Below, in pieces: positions 33,671-45,106 of a stretch of DNA of 64,000 bases. This DNA is from Apricaphanius iberus. Taxonomy: Eukaryota; Chordata; Actinopteri; Cyprinodontiformes; Aphaniidae. The notes below the pieces were generated by a model. It did not search any database, was not told where the DNA came from, and worked only from the letters and a program-made list of their open reading frames with translations. The position numbers were made by a program, and so were the translations under genes. The stretch is taken from positions 868,001 to 932,000 of the forward strand of contig JAPXFQ010002461.1 of NCBI GenBank assembly GCA_028564705.1, given 5' to 3'. Each line of letters opens with the position of its first letter. Position 1 is the stretch's first letter.

Positions 33671-35664
33671 TTGTCCTTTATGATCTTGTAAAACTCACAT
33701 TTTTATTTAATTGACTGCTGCATCCTTTAGGCCTTTTAATAAATGTGGATTTTACTGGAGTGCAAAACTCATCCAGAAACGTAGGTTTACAGAATGCCAG
33801 CAGCCACCTTAACCGTCATAGCCCTCTGGTGTGCTTTGAAATTAGCCATCTGAAATTTGGCTTTAGTGAGAGAACCTGAGCATAATGGATGTTTTTTTTT
33901 TAAGAAAATGTAACATCTCATTGTGGAGGAAAGTAGGAGCCTAGAAGTTCCCGGGGGGGGGGGGGGGGCTGTACAGTGGAAGGACGTCAGCGCTGCTGTT
34001 CTGTCAAACCCAGTTCTGAAGCAGCTGTGCCTAACAATGAATGAAAACTAAGGCCGGGAGTGTACCTCCCTCTGGTACCATACACCTCTGATTTCTCCAG
34101 CACGGTTTACTTTTGCCCAGAATACCAGAACTCCCTTTCCTCTAATCATGAGAGGTTACAGGATTTAATATAAGGTCTGGTACCTCTGCAGCACTTTAAC
34201 AAGGAAACCACATAGAAATGTGTACAGATGGATGCACAAAAAAGTCCGAGTCTGACTGAGCATTGAAGCCAGCTGCAATCAGTAGGTTCTATTTGTACAA
34301 AAATGTTTAGTTGATCAAGACTTCACATCTTTCTAGTGATCACTTTGGTAGAAGTACTTTTGAAAAACATGCAGCTGATCATGTAAGCAGCAAATATAAG
34401 GAAATAGGTATAAAATCAGCGGGGAAAGCACAACGGAAAAGTGCGTTCTTTTTACGGAAACTGACTTCCTAACTGAAACCATGCGATCACCACATTAAAG
34501 AGTTTCCATTCTTCAGTCGACCACGGGTATGCAATTTGGATGCCAGGGCAGTGTTTTCCATTAGATTTCTCTGTTTTTTCAGTTGATCTGGTAAATTAAC
34601 TTACAACAGGCCGAACACAAGATGCAGCCTGGAAAGGAGCAGAGCAGCAAATTGCATTTATCAAGAACACTCACTGTGACTGTTTACTTTATGTGATCTA
34701 ATAAAAGAAAGGCTCATGCTGGGAGGGTTTCTGTGATTGCAGAAGGGATGCAAAAGAGTAGGGAGCTTCAAATACAGCCACCCTGACCACATAAAGACAG
34801 GCCACAATTAAACTAATCACCTTCATTTGTTTATCGCTTCAGCCTATTCATGTGGCCATTTTTTCCTAACCTGGCAAGCTGATGGGAATGTGATGGCTCA
34901 TGCTTTCTGATGCATTCTTCAGCAATAACAAACCTTTTAAACACTGTAGGTCTTCTCCTCACAGACTTTTTATCACTGAAAAATGTAGACACATGCCACC
35001 ATTAATTCCACAAAAAATGTCAAATTCTTTTGAAGGTCCAGTGCTGACAAAATAAAATGTGTTTTATTTCCTACCGCAGGTTTTATAGGGCAATGTGGTG
35101 GGTTAAAGAAAAGTCCATTCTCCTAGACCCACCACCTGGCAACTCTGCAAAGATCTTATAAATGTATTTCAATACAAAAAACTTTTCGGGGTTTTCACCT
35201 CTTTCTTTAGCTCTGAAAAAAACGCAGAGCGACAACCTCACCCTGGACTCCATATTGGGGAATTTCCTTGATTTATCTCTCACTGTTTCTACAATATATT
35301 ACTGTCAAAGGTCTTTTTTTTAGGGTTTTGGATGGTGTTTTTGCTGAAAGCCGACATGAGTTTTTTTATACCAGCGACAGGGAACATGATCAAACAGGAC
35401 TTATTGTGTTTCGGAATGGAGATATACTTTTTTGATAAGCCAGTGGAGCTTGGACAAAGACACAGATGACCCTGTTAAATGTGTTCCCACCCAGACTGAC
35501 CCTCCTTCATCGCAACCTCAATAGAGTAATGCGTGATGAACTTAGCAGATTCATTGGCCATGAACTGAAATTAAAATGAATGCTCTTCACCTCTTGCCCT
35601 TCCTCATTTTAGATTATTACAGTGCGGAACATAGGCTCTGCTTGATGTTTAAAACCTTTTATTG

Positions 35665-35665
<1 letters not shown>
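33671..35665. other. Intergenic; G16 homopolymer at 33953-33968
   Basis: No gene seen. Besides the run of 16 G residues, the region is ordinary AT-rich sequence with some purine-rich patches. Frames are short and without recognisable domains. Confidence 0.5.

Positions 35666-35668
<3 letters not shown>

Positions 35669-35708
<40 letters not shown>
35669..35708. repeat. (AT)n microsatellite
   Basis: About 20 AT units, followed by a short GTGT stretch. Confidence 0.9.
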
Positions 35709-35709
<1 letters not shown>

Positions 35710-35714
<5 letters not shown>

Positions 35715-36916
35715 ATTCCAGCTATTTAATTTTGAAATTTTATTACGCCTTCCATATAGCTTCACATTATTCCCAGCATCTTGATCCAGCTTAGTTCCAG
35801 CCAACACAGGTTCTTAAGGGTCACAGTCCAGCAGATTTTATGGATGTCTTTAAATCATCAAGTGCTTAGCAAAATGGCCTAAGTGTCCAAAACAATGCAG
35901 TCAGGTAAGTAATGGGGTGCTTATGCTCTTTGGACCAGAGACCACCCAGTTAGGAACAGCAGCAGCTATTTTGCAGCTGCTGATCTCAAACCCAGGTAAT
36001 GAAACCCAGAGATTTTTTGTTCATTTTGTTAAGTTAATGTTTTTTTTCTATACATATTTTGTGCCACTCTCTGCGGTTCAAGGAAGTTCCCTTATCTTTT
36101 GGCTTACTCAATAGATAGGTGAAAGCTGAGGATCAGTGTCAGGGCAGTGATCCTTGAGAAAGTTTCAATGTCTTGCTCAAGGGCCCTTCAGCAAGGTAGG
36201 AGCCTGCCAGTGCTGGCCTTCAAAAATCACACTGATGACCTTAAGTTGATGTTCTGCACTCTCCCCACTAGCACTGCACCTAATATGAGCGCCTGTTTCT
36301 CTGTTTGTATTTCCCGGAGTTTCTGTCTTGTCTTATGTCATTTGCATATTTTGGATGAATAAAAAAACTCTACCGCATATCTTTGGTCTTCACTGAGAAG
36401 ACAGTAAGTCACCGACAAAGTTCTCTGTGGAATAACCATCCTCAGGGAGTTGAGAGTTGTTCTCTTGACCCTCCCTCGGTGGAACATTGCCTTTTCACTG
36501 TGGACAGACACGAGGAAAAAGATGTGAGCGCTGAAGATACGCCAGTGTGGGAAAAGCAAAATCTCCTCACTAAGCAGCAAGTGCCAAACCACAAACTTCG
36601 GTTGGAAATATGCCCACTTGCTACACAGCTTGAGCAACCTGGACTCTTGTCTTTTGTATGTTGTCTTTCTGGCAAGTCTGGGGTGCTTTCCTTTTGTGGA
36701 CCTGTTTCTAATCTGCGCCTACATAACAGTATTATTTGGAATGAGCAGGAACTGCATGATAATAATTCTGTGACTTAGTTTTCCATTACAAAGGTTTATT
36801 TCTTGGCAGCGAAACTGGACAGTAATGATTGTCCTATGCCATACTCAAAGGGAGATTTGCTTTTATTATGTTGACTTTCAGAGAGTGGAAGGCTCAGTGG
36901 AATCAAAGCACACCAT
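35710..36916. other. Intergenic next to the kinase relic
   Basis: A short dispersed-repeat word ('cttgctcaagggcccttcag') lies at 36172. A 131-codon + frame (36383-36775) has no recognisable domain, and overlapping frames exist on the other strand. I do not call it a gene. I looked for later kinase exons on the - strand here and found none. Confidence 0.45.
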
Positions 36917-37078
36917 CAAATGTCCAGCCAGGCCAGGACCAGCCAGTTTCGCATGACCTTCCCTGTCACAGAGTATATTTCCAGCTTTCATCTCCCAGTG
37001 GAGTTTCCTCATAAAATGCAGATAGCACAGGCGCTTCAAGGTTGGTCTGAAGACGTAGACTATGTCATCCTCACCGAG
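36917..37078 (-). pseudogene. Decayed MST1/MST2-type (Hippo) kinase exon, probable stk3 fossil
   Basis: MST1/2 kinases (STK4/STK3) are the upstream Ser/Thr kinases of the Hippo pathway. The 54 codons on the - strand read L-G-E-D-D-I, T-L-K-R-L-C-Y-L-H-F-M-R-K-L-H, K-A-G-N-I-L-C and E-G-H-A-K-L-A. By eye, about 25 of the 36 residues from Y-L-H-F onwards equal the MST1/2 catalytic loop, more than other STE20 kinases I can recall. The homology starts right after an AG ('gctgagcag'), where a splice acceptor would precede the L-T-E-D-E block, so this looks like genomic exon decay and not a processed copy. The HRD motif has become H-W-E and DFG has become G-P-G, both incompatible with catalysis. 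No other exon was found. Human STK3 is divergent to OSR2, the same arrangement as here, which favours stk3 over stk4. Confidence 0.7.
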
Positions 37079-38714
37079 CTGCTCAGCAAAAATACACACA
37101 GAATAATTTTTCCAGTCATTAAGACACTCCTTGTGGAATAAAAAGCACTTGGTCTGAAGTGATTGGTTTTGCAGTTACGGAGAAGCAGGTGCTATTGCTG
37201 GCTGTCTGTTTCCATTTTAGAAGCTCTAAAATATATGGAAGCAATTATTTTTGAAAACTTTATAAACTGGAGTTAATTTTAGTCATCAAAATGTAGATCT
37301 ACAGTTTCTTGTTCATGATTTCCCTGTGAATCTTACAACACACTGCCTTTGTATTCACTACCACCCACTTTGTAGAACAACTTTTTGCCACAATTACATT
37401 CTCAAGCCTCTTGGAGTTTATCTCTGTCAACCATTGGTGTATAGCCACGGGTGTGCAAGTGCCACCCACAGAGCCAGCTGGCAGACCCCCAAAAACTGAA
37501 TGCATTTACAATATATATATGGAGAGAGAGAGAGAGAGGTAACGAAAAATCTGAACCTCTGACCTCTATGTGATGTGCAGACAATTTTTTTTCCAGCCCT
37601 ATGCACGGAGTACAGGTAAATAAATTCCATCAATTATTTATCCTACTTCTCTTTGGAGAGTCACAGGGGTTCTGGTGCATTTGTCCAGTGGTTACCAGGT
37701 AAGAGTAAGAGGCGCAGTGCACCTTAGAGAGATCGCCAGTTCATCCACCCCAGTGGGCCCGGTTAGACGCCATAGATCCCAATGTGTGCCACTTATGTTG
37801 TGTGTCACCTGCTGCAGCTCTAACTGCGGGGTTTCCTTCGGTAGTATACAGGTCAGGAAACGGTTCGTTCTGAGAGTCTTCAAATTATGGTTGCTACAAT
37901 GGAAGAAATGTTTCCTCATGTTAAACTTTTAGTCTGAAGTGATAATGTATTTGCAGTCTCCAGTCTAAGCATGGATTCTAAAAAAAAAACTAATATCAAT
38001 AACTTTTGCAACAATCCGACTGTTAGATTACAAAAAAGAGAAAGAAAAAAAGTGAGCATGCCATGCCGTGCAGGAACCGCATCAGATACTTAAATAATAG
38101 CGCAAGTGTTTAATTGAACTTTTATCTGTAGTTCTCTGGTAAGGTTGTATTTACTTAATATTACTTAACAGATACTATTAAATAGACAATTGCTGAAGAT
38201 AGCCACCCCCCACAAATAATAAACATGTTTAAGGCCAAGCCACGCCTTGTGAAGCTGTGATCCAAAGTTGGGAAGTTCAGATGCTTAAGTAAAATGTACA
38301 TGTGATAGTATGAGTAAGAAATAATTAGGATAAGATAAACAGGTTTACTTATAAATATTACAGAAAATACATTTGAAAATTGTTAACAACTCATTTCAAT
38401 TCTGTTAAAAGCTTTAAAGGTTAAAAATGATTATGATGTATTTCAGAAGTTGAGAATGTGTTTGATTACACAAGTTAATGCCAGAACAATAAGGCAAATT
38501 ATAAAACAGGCAACATTTTCCCCCTTCAGAGGGGCATTACATGCACACAGTAAAAAAAAAAAAATCTATTTGTTGAGAATAAATTTGGCACAAGCATTGT
38601 ATGCTGGTCCACCCCCAGTGTCTTTTTTCTGGCTACGCCACTACTGTGAACATCGTTTTTGTGGGATTTAAAAGTCCCCACGCTGTGTATAATATCTTGG
38701 TTAAAAAGGTTCAG
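37079..38714. other. Intergenic; small repeat traces
   Basis: A GA run lies near 37521-37538. At about 37690-37790 the words 'ggcgcagtgcacc' and 'gcccggttagacgcc' suggest a degraded dispersed repeat. Earlier kinase exons would be expected on the - strand on this side of the relic, but I could not see any. Confidence 0.45.
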
Positions 38715-39335
38715 TTTGGTCCAATCTGGATAGAGCAACTTCTTCCACTTTTGCTGTGTCACGTACATGGCTTATGGCAAACTGTAAATGAGACTTGGCT
38801 TTCTTTGTCTACTTTTCATAATAGACATATTTTGGGTGTTCACAACTAACAGCTGTACTGTGCACAAATTCTTCCACCTCCTCCAAAGTTATCATGCTGC
38901 TGTTTTTCCATTTTCAGATAATGAATAGAGCAGTTCCATTTGAAATGTCCAAAGATTATTGTCATATAGCCGAAGTCTAAGCCGTCTTGTGTTCCTTGGC
39001 CTTCGTGATTGTGTTTGCTAACAAACGTTCCCTAACAAACCTCTGTGGCCATCGATGAACTGCTAGATTTGTACTGAGATTAAATAAATCCTGGGAGTAG
39101 ACTCTAATTTACTGATTGGGAAACTCCAGAAGGCACTAGAGTAAAACTGACTAAGTACAAATACATTTCAGATTTTTATTTATAAAAACACTATTAAAAG
39201 CCATGAGTCGTTTTTACTTTCAGTTTTAATTTATGCTGTACTTTTTGTTGGTCCAGCATGTAAAATACACCAAAGATTGTTGTTGGAAAGAATCAAAAGT
39301 TCAAGGGATGTGAATACTGTTGTATGCAGTTTTAT
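38715..39335 (-). mobile_element. Tc1/mariner relic, right part only
   Basis: Segments in order: 'caacttcttccacttttgct' then 'catggcttatggcaaactgt', 'agctgtactgtgcacaaatt', 'ccttggccttcgtgattgtg', 'ctaacaaacctctgtggcc', and terminal 'aaagttcaagggatgtgaat'. These are the half of the same Tc1 family as 29590-33668 that encodes the N-terminal part of the transposase on the - strand. The left half is absent. No frame survives. Confidence 0.6.
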
Positions 39336-41282
39336 TACCAATATACTGAAAAGTAGCCTTTTTCTAATGCATGCTAAGTGCTCATGATCCTTACTTTAAC
39401 ATATTTGAATGTATACATAGGAAAAAAAGAATTCTCAGTCAGCTGCTACAGTGTCACTCACTTTCTAGCATGAAAACCTTTTACCCTATTCTGAGCCACC
39501 CAGGTCTCCAATAAGTCAGCCCTTTTACAGATCAGACAGCCAGTTACGCTGAGAGCAAGCCAACCAGTTCAACAGTGGCAAACAAGTGTGAGAAGGTTTA
39601 TGAATTCAGATTCCCCCCGGCTGATGGTTGGCAGCTGAGGACATGAGTCACACACACACACCAGAGTGGCAGTGGCAGAGAGCGGGACAGGCAGGGATGC
39701 ATGGAAGAAAGGGAAATTCCCATTAAGGGATGGCCAAGGAACCGGGCTCAGCCAAGCACGCCGGCAGAATGTGCACTTCATTAGTGGGAAAGTGCTGGAG
39801 AAATCCGGGCCAGGCCAAGTTCTTTGAGGCCCGGGAAAAGCTCATAAAAGTGCAAGCCAAGGAGCCATACTAATACACTTGAACCAGGAGATGGAGCAAG
39901 GCAGCAAGACAACGGAGGTATCATCAAAATGAACAGATTGAAGTGGTCATTATTCCAGTGAGCCAATTTCAGGAATCTATGACATCATTAATCAAATATT
40001 AATATAGAGAGGTGCCTACAATATTATAAAAACGGAGGCCAGAAGCAGCAGGTATTATGCTAAGGGAAACCTATAGCTCTGAGTAGCTTGTGAGAGATGT
40101 ATCTGCAATGTCTGATTGTCCAACCTGGGTTTGTTGTGACTTTGTAGCTTGAGTAAGGTTGCGTTGCTTAAACTACAATGTAGACCTCAAACCCTTGGAG
40201 TTTTAGGTTAACATAGCCCCAGAAGCCACCCAGCTGTTTGAGCCAACAAAGCTCACATAAAACACACTTGTTTTTCATTGCCTTTTCGCATATGGCTACA
40301 CTTACACCATGCATCGGTGCCCCGACTTACGTCTAGAGAGTTTCTAATGCAATAACACTGAGACTTGTGGTGTGTGTGTGTGAATCATAAAGAGAAGGAA
40401 ATACAGCTGGGATGTGAAGTGAAAGTGGAATATTTATGGAAATCCAAAGGGTCTGAAATGAAAACGGATGACTTCTAAAAGTTAGAAGCAGAATGTGGAT
40501 TCCCCATCCCAGGAAAGACGACACACAGTATAATTCAAAATGATTGCTCAAGAGGGATCAATAAGAGATGGTGTTTTGTCATTGTTAAAGTCTTGTTCAC
40601 AGAAAGAGATAGGATGCTGGATTATTTATAGGCAGGATCTCCCTCTTCACCAATGAGGCTAAGTCTGAGCTTACAGCACCTGGACAGTTACAGATCCCCA
40701 CAGCCTATTTCAATTTCTTGGACTCCGGCTCACTCTACAGAATCCTGCTTCCCTTCTTTCCAGCCAGAGAGTCCTATGCTTCCATCTTTCTCCATACACT
40801 TAGTTGGTGTTTATTCTCTTAAATAGTAATAAAAGGTCTGGGCCGCAGAGAACTGTATCTTTTTACAACGTGGTGACATCACTTGTAAAAGTAGCGAGGT
40901 AAACACAAAGATCTTGGGCTCCTGGTCTTCAAGGTTTACAGTTCCCAGCCTGTTCATCCAAAGGGGCCCGAGGTAGCCCCTTGTAGCCCCTGCACTGCTG
41001 TTTGACTCCTGATCGAGGTCAGGAACACAGCTCGCATTGGTTTCACAGCCCAATGAAATTAACCCAATGGACACGCTTGCATCGTCTTGTTAATTCAGTT
41101 AGCGAGAAAATAGGAAAAATAAATTTCCTGTAACCACAAAGATATAAGCAGATGTACTTCTTGGTCGGACGGGATGAAAGAACCATAAATGGAAGCATCA
41201 TAAAGAAAAAAGGTGAGCAAACTTCAATGACAAAGGAAGAAAATGTATTCAAAATTAAGTTTATCATTTTATTGCTACTGCA
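39336..41282. other. Intergenic; possible conserved non-coding block 39690-39990
   Basis: No gene seen. The block 39690-39990 is repeat-free, has balanced composition and carries AT-rich homeodomain-type sites near 39988-40000 ('catcattaatcaaatattaa'). It is a candidate enhancer only. The rest is ordinary intergenic DNA. Confidence 0.35.
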
Positions 41283-41412
41283 ACAGACTGGCGTCCTGTT
41301 CAGAGTGTACCCTGCCTAACGCCTGATAATTGCTGGGATAGGCTCCAGCTCCCCCGTGACCCTGAATTGGATAAGCGGTTAAGAAAATGGATGGATGGAT
41401 GGATGGATTTTA
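41283..41412 (+). repeat. 3' tail of the dispersed repeat family plus (GGAT)n
   Basis: The run 'agactggcgtcctgttcaga', 'gtgtaccctgcc', 'tgctgggataggctccagct', 'cccccgtgaccctgaattgg' and 'ataagcggttaagaaaatgg' is the 3' part of the repeat seen at 2793-3100. It ends in GGAT units (about 41389-41407). Confidence 0.6.
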
Positions 41413-42028
41413 TTGCTATCCGAAACAACAAATCATGGTGGTACAGAAAAGCTGAGCATGTAGTTTAAGTAAAGACTTTTTTTGTAAATGAGTGCGCACC
41501 CTTATTTTAAGTGATATTCAGTGACTTCGGTTGGGAGGAACAAACTCTTGAGAGTCTTACAGAGTTCATTACATGCGGCTGACCGCCACCTAGAAAAAAG
41601 CATTTTACCCGATACATTGATGAAGTGCAGTAAAACACTGAATGAGGATGTGTAGAACAGTGAGACTTTCAGCTTCTTCCATTAACAGCCACTAGGTTCT
41701 GCAACAGCTACCTGACAGCTCGGTTATTCAAAGTATTCTGGTGATACAGTTAGTTAGAGAAAAGACATGTTGTTAATGGGGTCATTCACTACTGAGGCAA
41801 AGTTCACGCAAATCATGCCTTTGGTGGTGTGTAGGTTTTTTTGGTCTCTGTGTTTTGCCATTCTTTCTTCCTTTTTTCTTCCCGGATCATTATTTTTTAT
41901 GTAAAAATGCAGTGTCAGGTCCCTGTAGTATTTTTTTTTTCTATTTTACAACTTTTACTAATGTTTGGTGGTGCTTAACCTCATTCCTTGTTTTAAACTT
42001 TTTTCAGGGGGAGCTTAGTTTACCTATT
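41413..42028. other. Intergenic, no gene seen
   Basis: T-rich tracts near 41930, no domain-bearing frame. It ends at the 'aaga' target duplication of the solo LTR. Confidence 0.5.
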
Positions 42029-42101
42029 AAGATGTTGGGTCACACGCAGCCATCGGGGGCGCTGTGCTGCTCTCTTCCACCGGAAGTCTACTAAGTGAAA
42101 C

Positions 42102-42110
42102 TATAAATAG
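42102..42110 (+). promoter_or_regulatory. TATA box inside solo LTR copy 2
   Basis: 'tataaatag' at the same position relative to the LTR left end as in copy 1. It is followed by a GC-rich stretch ('gaccgccccctcc'). Confidence 0.6.
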
Positions 42111-42323
42111 GACCGCCCCCTCCTGTTTACATTCCTTCTGAATCTACCTCTGGCGGGAGCAACAGAAGGGTTTCAAATCTCCATCCATCCTCCTTCGCTG
42201 GCGAAGGAAGTCCAAAGTTTCTGGCAGAAACTTGCTCCCATGGAAACCAAAGACCACTCCAGGTGAATCTTTAACATTGACAAACAGACATTTGTCCCAG
42301 AGCCCGACGCTACCTCTCTGAGT

Positions 42324-42405
42324 GACTCACACTCCTGCACAGTAGGTGGCAGTAATGCACCTTAAGTTGGATGCCACCCGCCATTTAAAAAAAAAGAAGA
42401 AGAAG
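42324..42405 (+). mobile_element. 82-bp retroposon with perfect 13-bp target duplication, nested in the solo LTR
   Basis: The 13-mer 'tacctctctgagt' occurs immediately before (42311-42323) and after (42406-42418) the insert. LTR copy 1 has only one version of this site, so the empty site is visible in the window. The insert starts 'gactcacactcctgcacagt', contains 'ggtggcagtaatgcacctta' and ends in an A-rich tail, 'aaaaaaaaagaagaagaag'. A 13-bp duplication plus an A-rich tail are the marks of LINE-driven retroposition. No pol III A/B boxes are obvious, so its promoter and partner LINE are unknown. Confidence 0.8.
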
Positions 42406-43716
42406 TACCTCTCTGAGTTTCAGACTGCCAGCTTCTGAGGAACTGTGAGCCACATGTGCCGAGAGCCGAATCAACCAGAGTCTGTATTTAGCCACCAAGC
42501 CGAAAAGGGGTGAATGCAGAACCGGAGAGCTCCAAGAGGTACTGTTAAAGGGAGGATACTGATCGCCACGCAGCCAGCCAGAAGGAAGCCAGGAGCTTCC
42601 TAGTGCTGTTAGCCAGATTAGCAATCCTTTGTTAGCCGCTGGCTAACACTCCCTGGAGGTCCCCGTTTCCTGATCGACGTGCAGCAACTCGTAAGATTTT
42701 AAACGTTCATATGGTCTGTTTGGGCAGAGGCAATTAGTTAGGATTAACTAATTTTAAAGGTTTTTCCCTTTTGTGGTGTTGTATTGTTTTCATTCTGCTA
42801 TCTCTGGGTAAGCTAGGCCTTTCGGCCTAAAACTTTATTCAGTGTTTTTAAAAGACTTGTTCCCGACCAAGAGTCGTTTTTAAATTCTGCTTTTTGAGCT
42901 ACTCAGCTAGGAGTTTTCTTGTTGTTTAATGTTTAATAAATGTATCTGATTCACTCTAAGCGCCCCACGTGTGTTGCAGAGTGCTACCTGAAAGCCAAGC
43001 TCACGTGTTCGTCCAGGCCGACACTTCAGAACAAAGGTTGCTAATAACTGTTCAAACAGAATTCAGTTTAAATAGATTATTTAAGAACAGAAACTAATCT
43101 TATTAACCGTGTTTGAACTTGCCTTTTTATATCAAATACTGGAATTGAAATGTTTACTTCGGTGACCGATTCATGAATAGAAGTAGTTTCCCAAAGGTTA
43201 ATTACCCTGATCCAGATCATCTCTAACAAACATCTCTTTATCCAAAGAATGTTTTTATTTTCTCCTGCAATGAGTGAAACTAATTTATATTTTCTCTCCA
43301 GCATCTGCAAATCGAATCCTGGGTCTGATCTGTACGCAGAAGCATAAATCAGAATTCGGACTTTAAACTGTGTTCCTTTATTTTAACTATACCTTTATTT
43401 TAATCAGTAGTGTTTCTCTTATTACTAGTTTGAGTGTGTTAATGTTTTTGTTGTGCAAATAAATCTTGTTGTCATTTCTTGTTCAACACACACACACATA
43501 TTTCAAGATTTATGACCAATAGACGTTAAGAATTAATTCCTTCAGAATTATGAGACTGATATAGAAATTTGGCTATTAAAATAGTTCCTGGTAAGCCAGG
43601 TGGTGCCCTGAATACCAATAATTTTCCATAAATTATTAATTTTACTGACTGCCATAAGCAGTCTTTGACTATCAATAGCCAAATATTATATTTCTATTTA
43701 GCATCCCCTACAAAGA

Positions 43717-44914
43717 TCAATAGGCATGAAAATACTTAAAAATACAAAATCTGTAAAACCTATGGGACATGGACTTAAAAATTAAAATAAACTATCATTT
43801 CAGGGTTTTGTTTTTATTCTCAGCTTTATCATCAGATCATGTCAAGCTGTTGAATTTATTTAACTGGCAGATAGTATTCAGGTGAGCTGAGGCTAACTGA
43901 GGAGTACAGCTCCAATATTTGATTGCAAAGCTTTCATTACAGTAAATATCTGGTTACAAATATTTGGTTTGAAAATGTCAGACATAATTCAATGGTTGTT
44001 TTTAATCAAATGACTTGATTGTTCCTCCTATTCTTTATCTTCCTCAGCTGAACAATAGGCCTGGATAAAGTCTAGATAATGAGGAAGAAATCCATCTGCC
44101 TCGGATTTGGTTTAGCTCATTGTTCTGTAAGTAAAAGCCAACTTGGATGCATCTAGATCCTTTGTATGAGAAGAACTTACTTTTTTTCAATTATCCTTAG
44201 ATTACAAATTCCGCTGAAACACTGATATCTCTTACAAACTGTCTTGTGGTTTGTCAGCTTATTGATTATCGTTATTGTTGTGGTACTACCACAGTTGCCA
44301 AGCATCTCCATTCAGTAGGAGTTAACAAGTGAGTGTTTCAGGCAACAATTCAAGCTGTTGACATCCCGCTGATCTCCAGCAGTCCACACATTGACTTGAA
44401 AGCAGTTTCCATATGTTACTAGGCAACTGGTCACCAGTCAGTCCTCAAATAAGGACAATTTATCTCTGCTTCCTCCCTCTATTCATTTTGACAGCATCTG
44501 TTGACTGTCTCCGCCACACCCTTGCTCCCAACTAAAAGTCTCCAATACAAAACAGCTAAATAGAAAAACACAAATTAGCCAAGAAGATCATGATAATCAT
44601 TTCCAGCTTTCTACTTATGACAAGGGAGCTTCACAAAGTTTTGTGCGCAGTGCTTTTGCTAAACAGCAAAAGCCAACGTCATAAGAGGGAACCCTTACGC
44701 ACATTTCCCTTCCTTCTGCAGAAACCACAGACTGACAGACGAGAACAGAACATGGACAAGAATAACATTATGACAGAAACATTTTAAATGACATCACATT
44801 AACCACAATGTTTTAAACCTCCAAAATCTGAGCTCATTTCCTCTATCGCCGAGCAAATTTAGCAGTAAATTCCATTCAAGACTGGAATTTCTGACCAATA
44901 GGTGTAAAGTCTGG
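43717..44914. other. Intergenic, no gene seen
   Basis: Unique-looking AT-rich sequence with no domain-bearing frame and no repeat boundary. Confidence 0.5.
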
Positions 44915-45085
44915 TTTATACTTCTCCGTCAGCAAGGTGCAGAGAGACACAGGGGTGTCATCCATTGAAGCAAGCACTCTGCAGCAGGCCCGCAAAGGGT
45001 GACAGCCTATTTTTTAAATGACTGTCGAAAGTTACAAAGAGCGCAAACCTTTGATTGGTCAGAACGCCACTTCCTTTAAATATGC
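44915..45085. repeat. Possible MITE fragment related to 19381-19978
   Basis: 'ctggtttatacttctccgtc' near 44921 matches the left end of the insertion at 19381. The rest is degraded and runs into the LINE tail at 45086. Confidence 0.35.
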
Positions 45086-45106
45086 CAATTCAATTCAGTT
45101 TATTTA

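Larger units (their letters stand above)
42033..43712 (+). mobile_element. Solo LTR, family A copy 2 (1680 bp including a nested insertion)
   Basis: The termini are 'tgttgggtca' and 'catcccctaca', matching copy 1 (8440-10008). The 4 bp on each side are identical ('aaga', 42029-42032 and 43713-43716), a clean target duplication. Without the nested 82-bp element and its extra 13-bp duplication the LTR is about 1585 bp, close to the 1569 bp of copy 1. The TATA box is at 42102-42110, and AATAAA signals are near 42936 and 43460. The 4-bp duplication and TG...CA ends suggest a retrovirus-like element, but no internal genes are present to confirm the class. Confidence 0.85.

Noticed and set aside
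36383..36778. 131-codon + strand frame near the kinase relic
   Set aside because: No domain, no splice context, and overlapping frames of similar length on the other strand.
36917..37078. Functional exon of a live stk3 gene
   Set aside because: The catalytic HRD has become HWE and DFG has become GPG, and no neighbouring kinase exons were found by eye.
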